From the NCBI GenBank assembly GCA_022616475.1, contig JAKEEP010000255.1:1-40460 (forward strand): a stretch of 40,460 nucleotides of DNA, written 5' to 3'. This document shows positions 39,604-40,460 of the stretch, piece by piece (positions within the stretch are counted from its first letter, which is position 1; every line of letters begins with the position of its first letter). Made by a program: the position numbers and the translations under genes. This DNA comes from Phycisphaerales bacterium (lineage in GTDB: Bacteria; Planctomycetota; Phycisphaerae; Phycisphaerales; SM1A02). The notes below the pieces were generated by a model. The model saw only the letters and a list, made by a program, of their open reading frames with translations, did no database searches and was not told where the DNA came from.

Positions 39604-40460
39604 ATGATCGAAGTCCTGGAAAAACTCGAGCGCGATGGCCTACAGCACCTTCAGGCCGCCAGCGATCCCGATTCGCTCGAAGCCTGGCGAATCAAGTACC
39701 TTGGCACCAAGGGCGCCCTCAAGGCGGTCATGCCGCGGCTCAAGGACGTTCCCAAAGATCAGAAGCCCGCCGTTGGCCAGCGGCTCAATCAAGTCAAGGA
39801 TGCCCTCGAGACTGCCTTCGAGCAACGAAAATCGGCTCTGCGGGCTCCCGGGGCCGGTCGCGGGCCGGTCATCGATGTGACCGAGCCAGGTCTTTCCTTG
39901 GGTCTTGGTCGCCGACACATTCTGACCCGCACCATCGATGAGATCACCGACGTCTTCGGCCGCATGGGTTTCTCCGTTGCGCACGGACCCGAGGTCGAAG
40001 ACGAATGGCACAATTTCAACGCGCTCAATATCCCCGCTGAACATCCGGCGCGCGAGCCGTCGGATAATTTCTACTTGGAGCGATCAGCAATCAGCGATCA
40101 GCGATCAGCTGACAGCCGAAAGCCGAAAGCCGCAAGCTCGCCCCTGATGCTGCGGTCTCAAACTTCGACGGTGCAAATCCGCACGATGGAGAAGACCAAG
40201 CCGCCGCTGAAGGTGGTTGCCGTCGGGCGGGTCTATCGCCCCGACACCCACGATGCAACCCACTTCAGCATGTTCCACCAGATCGAAGGGTTGCATGTCG
40301 ATCGCAACATCTCGATGGTTGATCTCAAGACCAGCCTCTTTCAATTCGCCAGGGCCTACTTCGGACCAGAAGCCGAAGTGCGAATGCGGCCGAGCTTCTT
40401 CCCGTTCACCGAGCCCTCGGCCGAAGTTGACATGAAGATGAAAATCAAGGGCGAATGGAA
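39604..40460 (+). CDS. pheS: Phenylalanyl-tRNA synthetase alpha subunit, 3' end outside the window
   Basis: At least 285 residues are visible; the frame is open at the window end. The N-terminal helical arm (about 1-85) is followed by the class II core: GRRHILTRTIDEITDVFGRMGFSVAHGPEVEDEWHNFNALNIPAEHPARE, then LRSQTSTVQIRTM and GRVYRPDTHDATHFSMFHQIEGLHVD. It charges tRNA-Phe together with PheT. Residues 160-178 are an insertion encoded by a heptamer array, between DNFYLE and PLMLRSQTS, where most PheS have only a few residues. Start ATG 39604. Confidence 0.95.
   Translation, partial: MIEVLEKLERDGLQHLQAASDPDSLEAWRIKYLGTKGALKAVMPRLKDVPKDQKPAVGQRLNQVKDALETAFEQRKSALRAPGAGRGPVIDVTEPGLSLGLGRRHILTRTIDEITDVFGRMGFSVAHGPEVEDEWHNFNALNIPAEHPAREPSDNFYLERSAISDQRSADSRKPKAASSPLMLRSQTSTVQIRTMEKTKPPLKVVAVGRVYRPDTHDATHFSMFHQIEGLHVDRNISMVDLKTSLFQFARAYFGPEAEVRMRPSFFPFTEPSAEVDMKMKIKGEW
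40081..40136. repeat. Heptamer array inside pheS
   Basis: Eight consecutive 7-bp units without indel, all fitting CnnnnAG: four of CGATCAG type, CTGACAG, then CCGAAAG twice and CCGCAAG. It encodes about 19 residues rich in Ser, Arg, Lys and Ala. The reading frame stays open. Confidence 0.92.

Overview
The window looks like a chromosomal piece of a bacterium of the Planctomycetota or a close relative, with GC near 60%. This is inferred from the gene set: a DUF1844 protein, a small CPxxxC zinc-ribbon protein, a C-terminally extended and internally enlarged L17, a ribosomal cluster without L30, few clear Shine-Dalgarno sites, and repeat-filled spacers. No rRNA or tRNA gene was seen, so the lineage is not proven.

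Layout. 1-21000 is a mosaic of short operons on both strands: an outer-membrane protein; purA-uppS; a zinc-ribbon protein and an FHA protein; hemW followed by a family 2 glycosyltransferase and an FkbM methyltransferase; DUF1844; a parvulin-type PPIase with yraN; a SAF-domain oxidoreductase with rmlD; a YhaM-like OB/HD protein with a stand-alone Clp-N protein; a Kef-type antiporter; a second glycosyltransferase coupled to a BshC-like protein; and two exported proteins of unknown function. 21061-36315 is one long S10-spc-alpha cluster: rpsJ, rplC, rplD, rplW, rplB, rpsS, rplV, rpsC, rplP, rpmC, rpsQ, rplN, rplX, rplE, rpsN, rpsH, rplF, rplR, rpsE, rplO, secY, infA, rpmJ, rpsM, rpsK, rpoA, rplQ. 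It starts at a good sigma70-like promoter and ends at an intrinsic terminator. rpmD, rpsD, adk and map are missing from their usual places. 36456-40460 holds a small membrane protein, a metB-hom operon on the minus strand with a long structured leader, and the start of pheS, which is cut by the window end.

The most unusual feature is the DNA between and inside genes. At least nine junctions of the ribosomal cluster, and two coding regions outside it, carry arrays of short tandem units, nearly all exactly 7 bp, in several sequence families (AGnACTC, CTGACAA, TTGTTCG/CGAACAA, AATCCAA, CnnnnAG). Some arrays are paired in inverted orientation and could fold into long hairpins. Some contain the stop codon of the gene before them. 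One adds about 19 in-frame residues to PheS. A second repeat family, three copies of an inverted repeat with core GGTGCCAGGCACCATTTTCT and a spacer of exactly 30 nt, lies in two intergenic sites and once in frame inside the homoserine dehydrogenase gene. The short S14 and the L36 both lack most of their zinc ligands.

Functionally, most of the window is housekeeping: translation, protein export (SecY, PPIase), purine and methionine/threonine synthesis, undecaprenyl phosphate supply, and envelope or polysaccharide building (two glycosyltransferases, FkbM, RmlD, outer-membrane protein).
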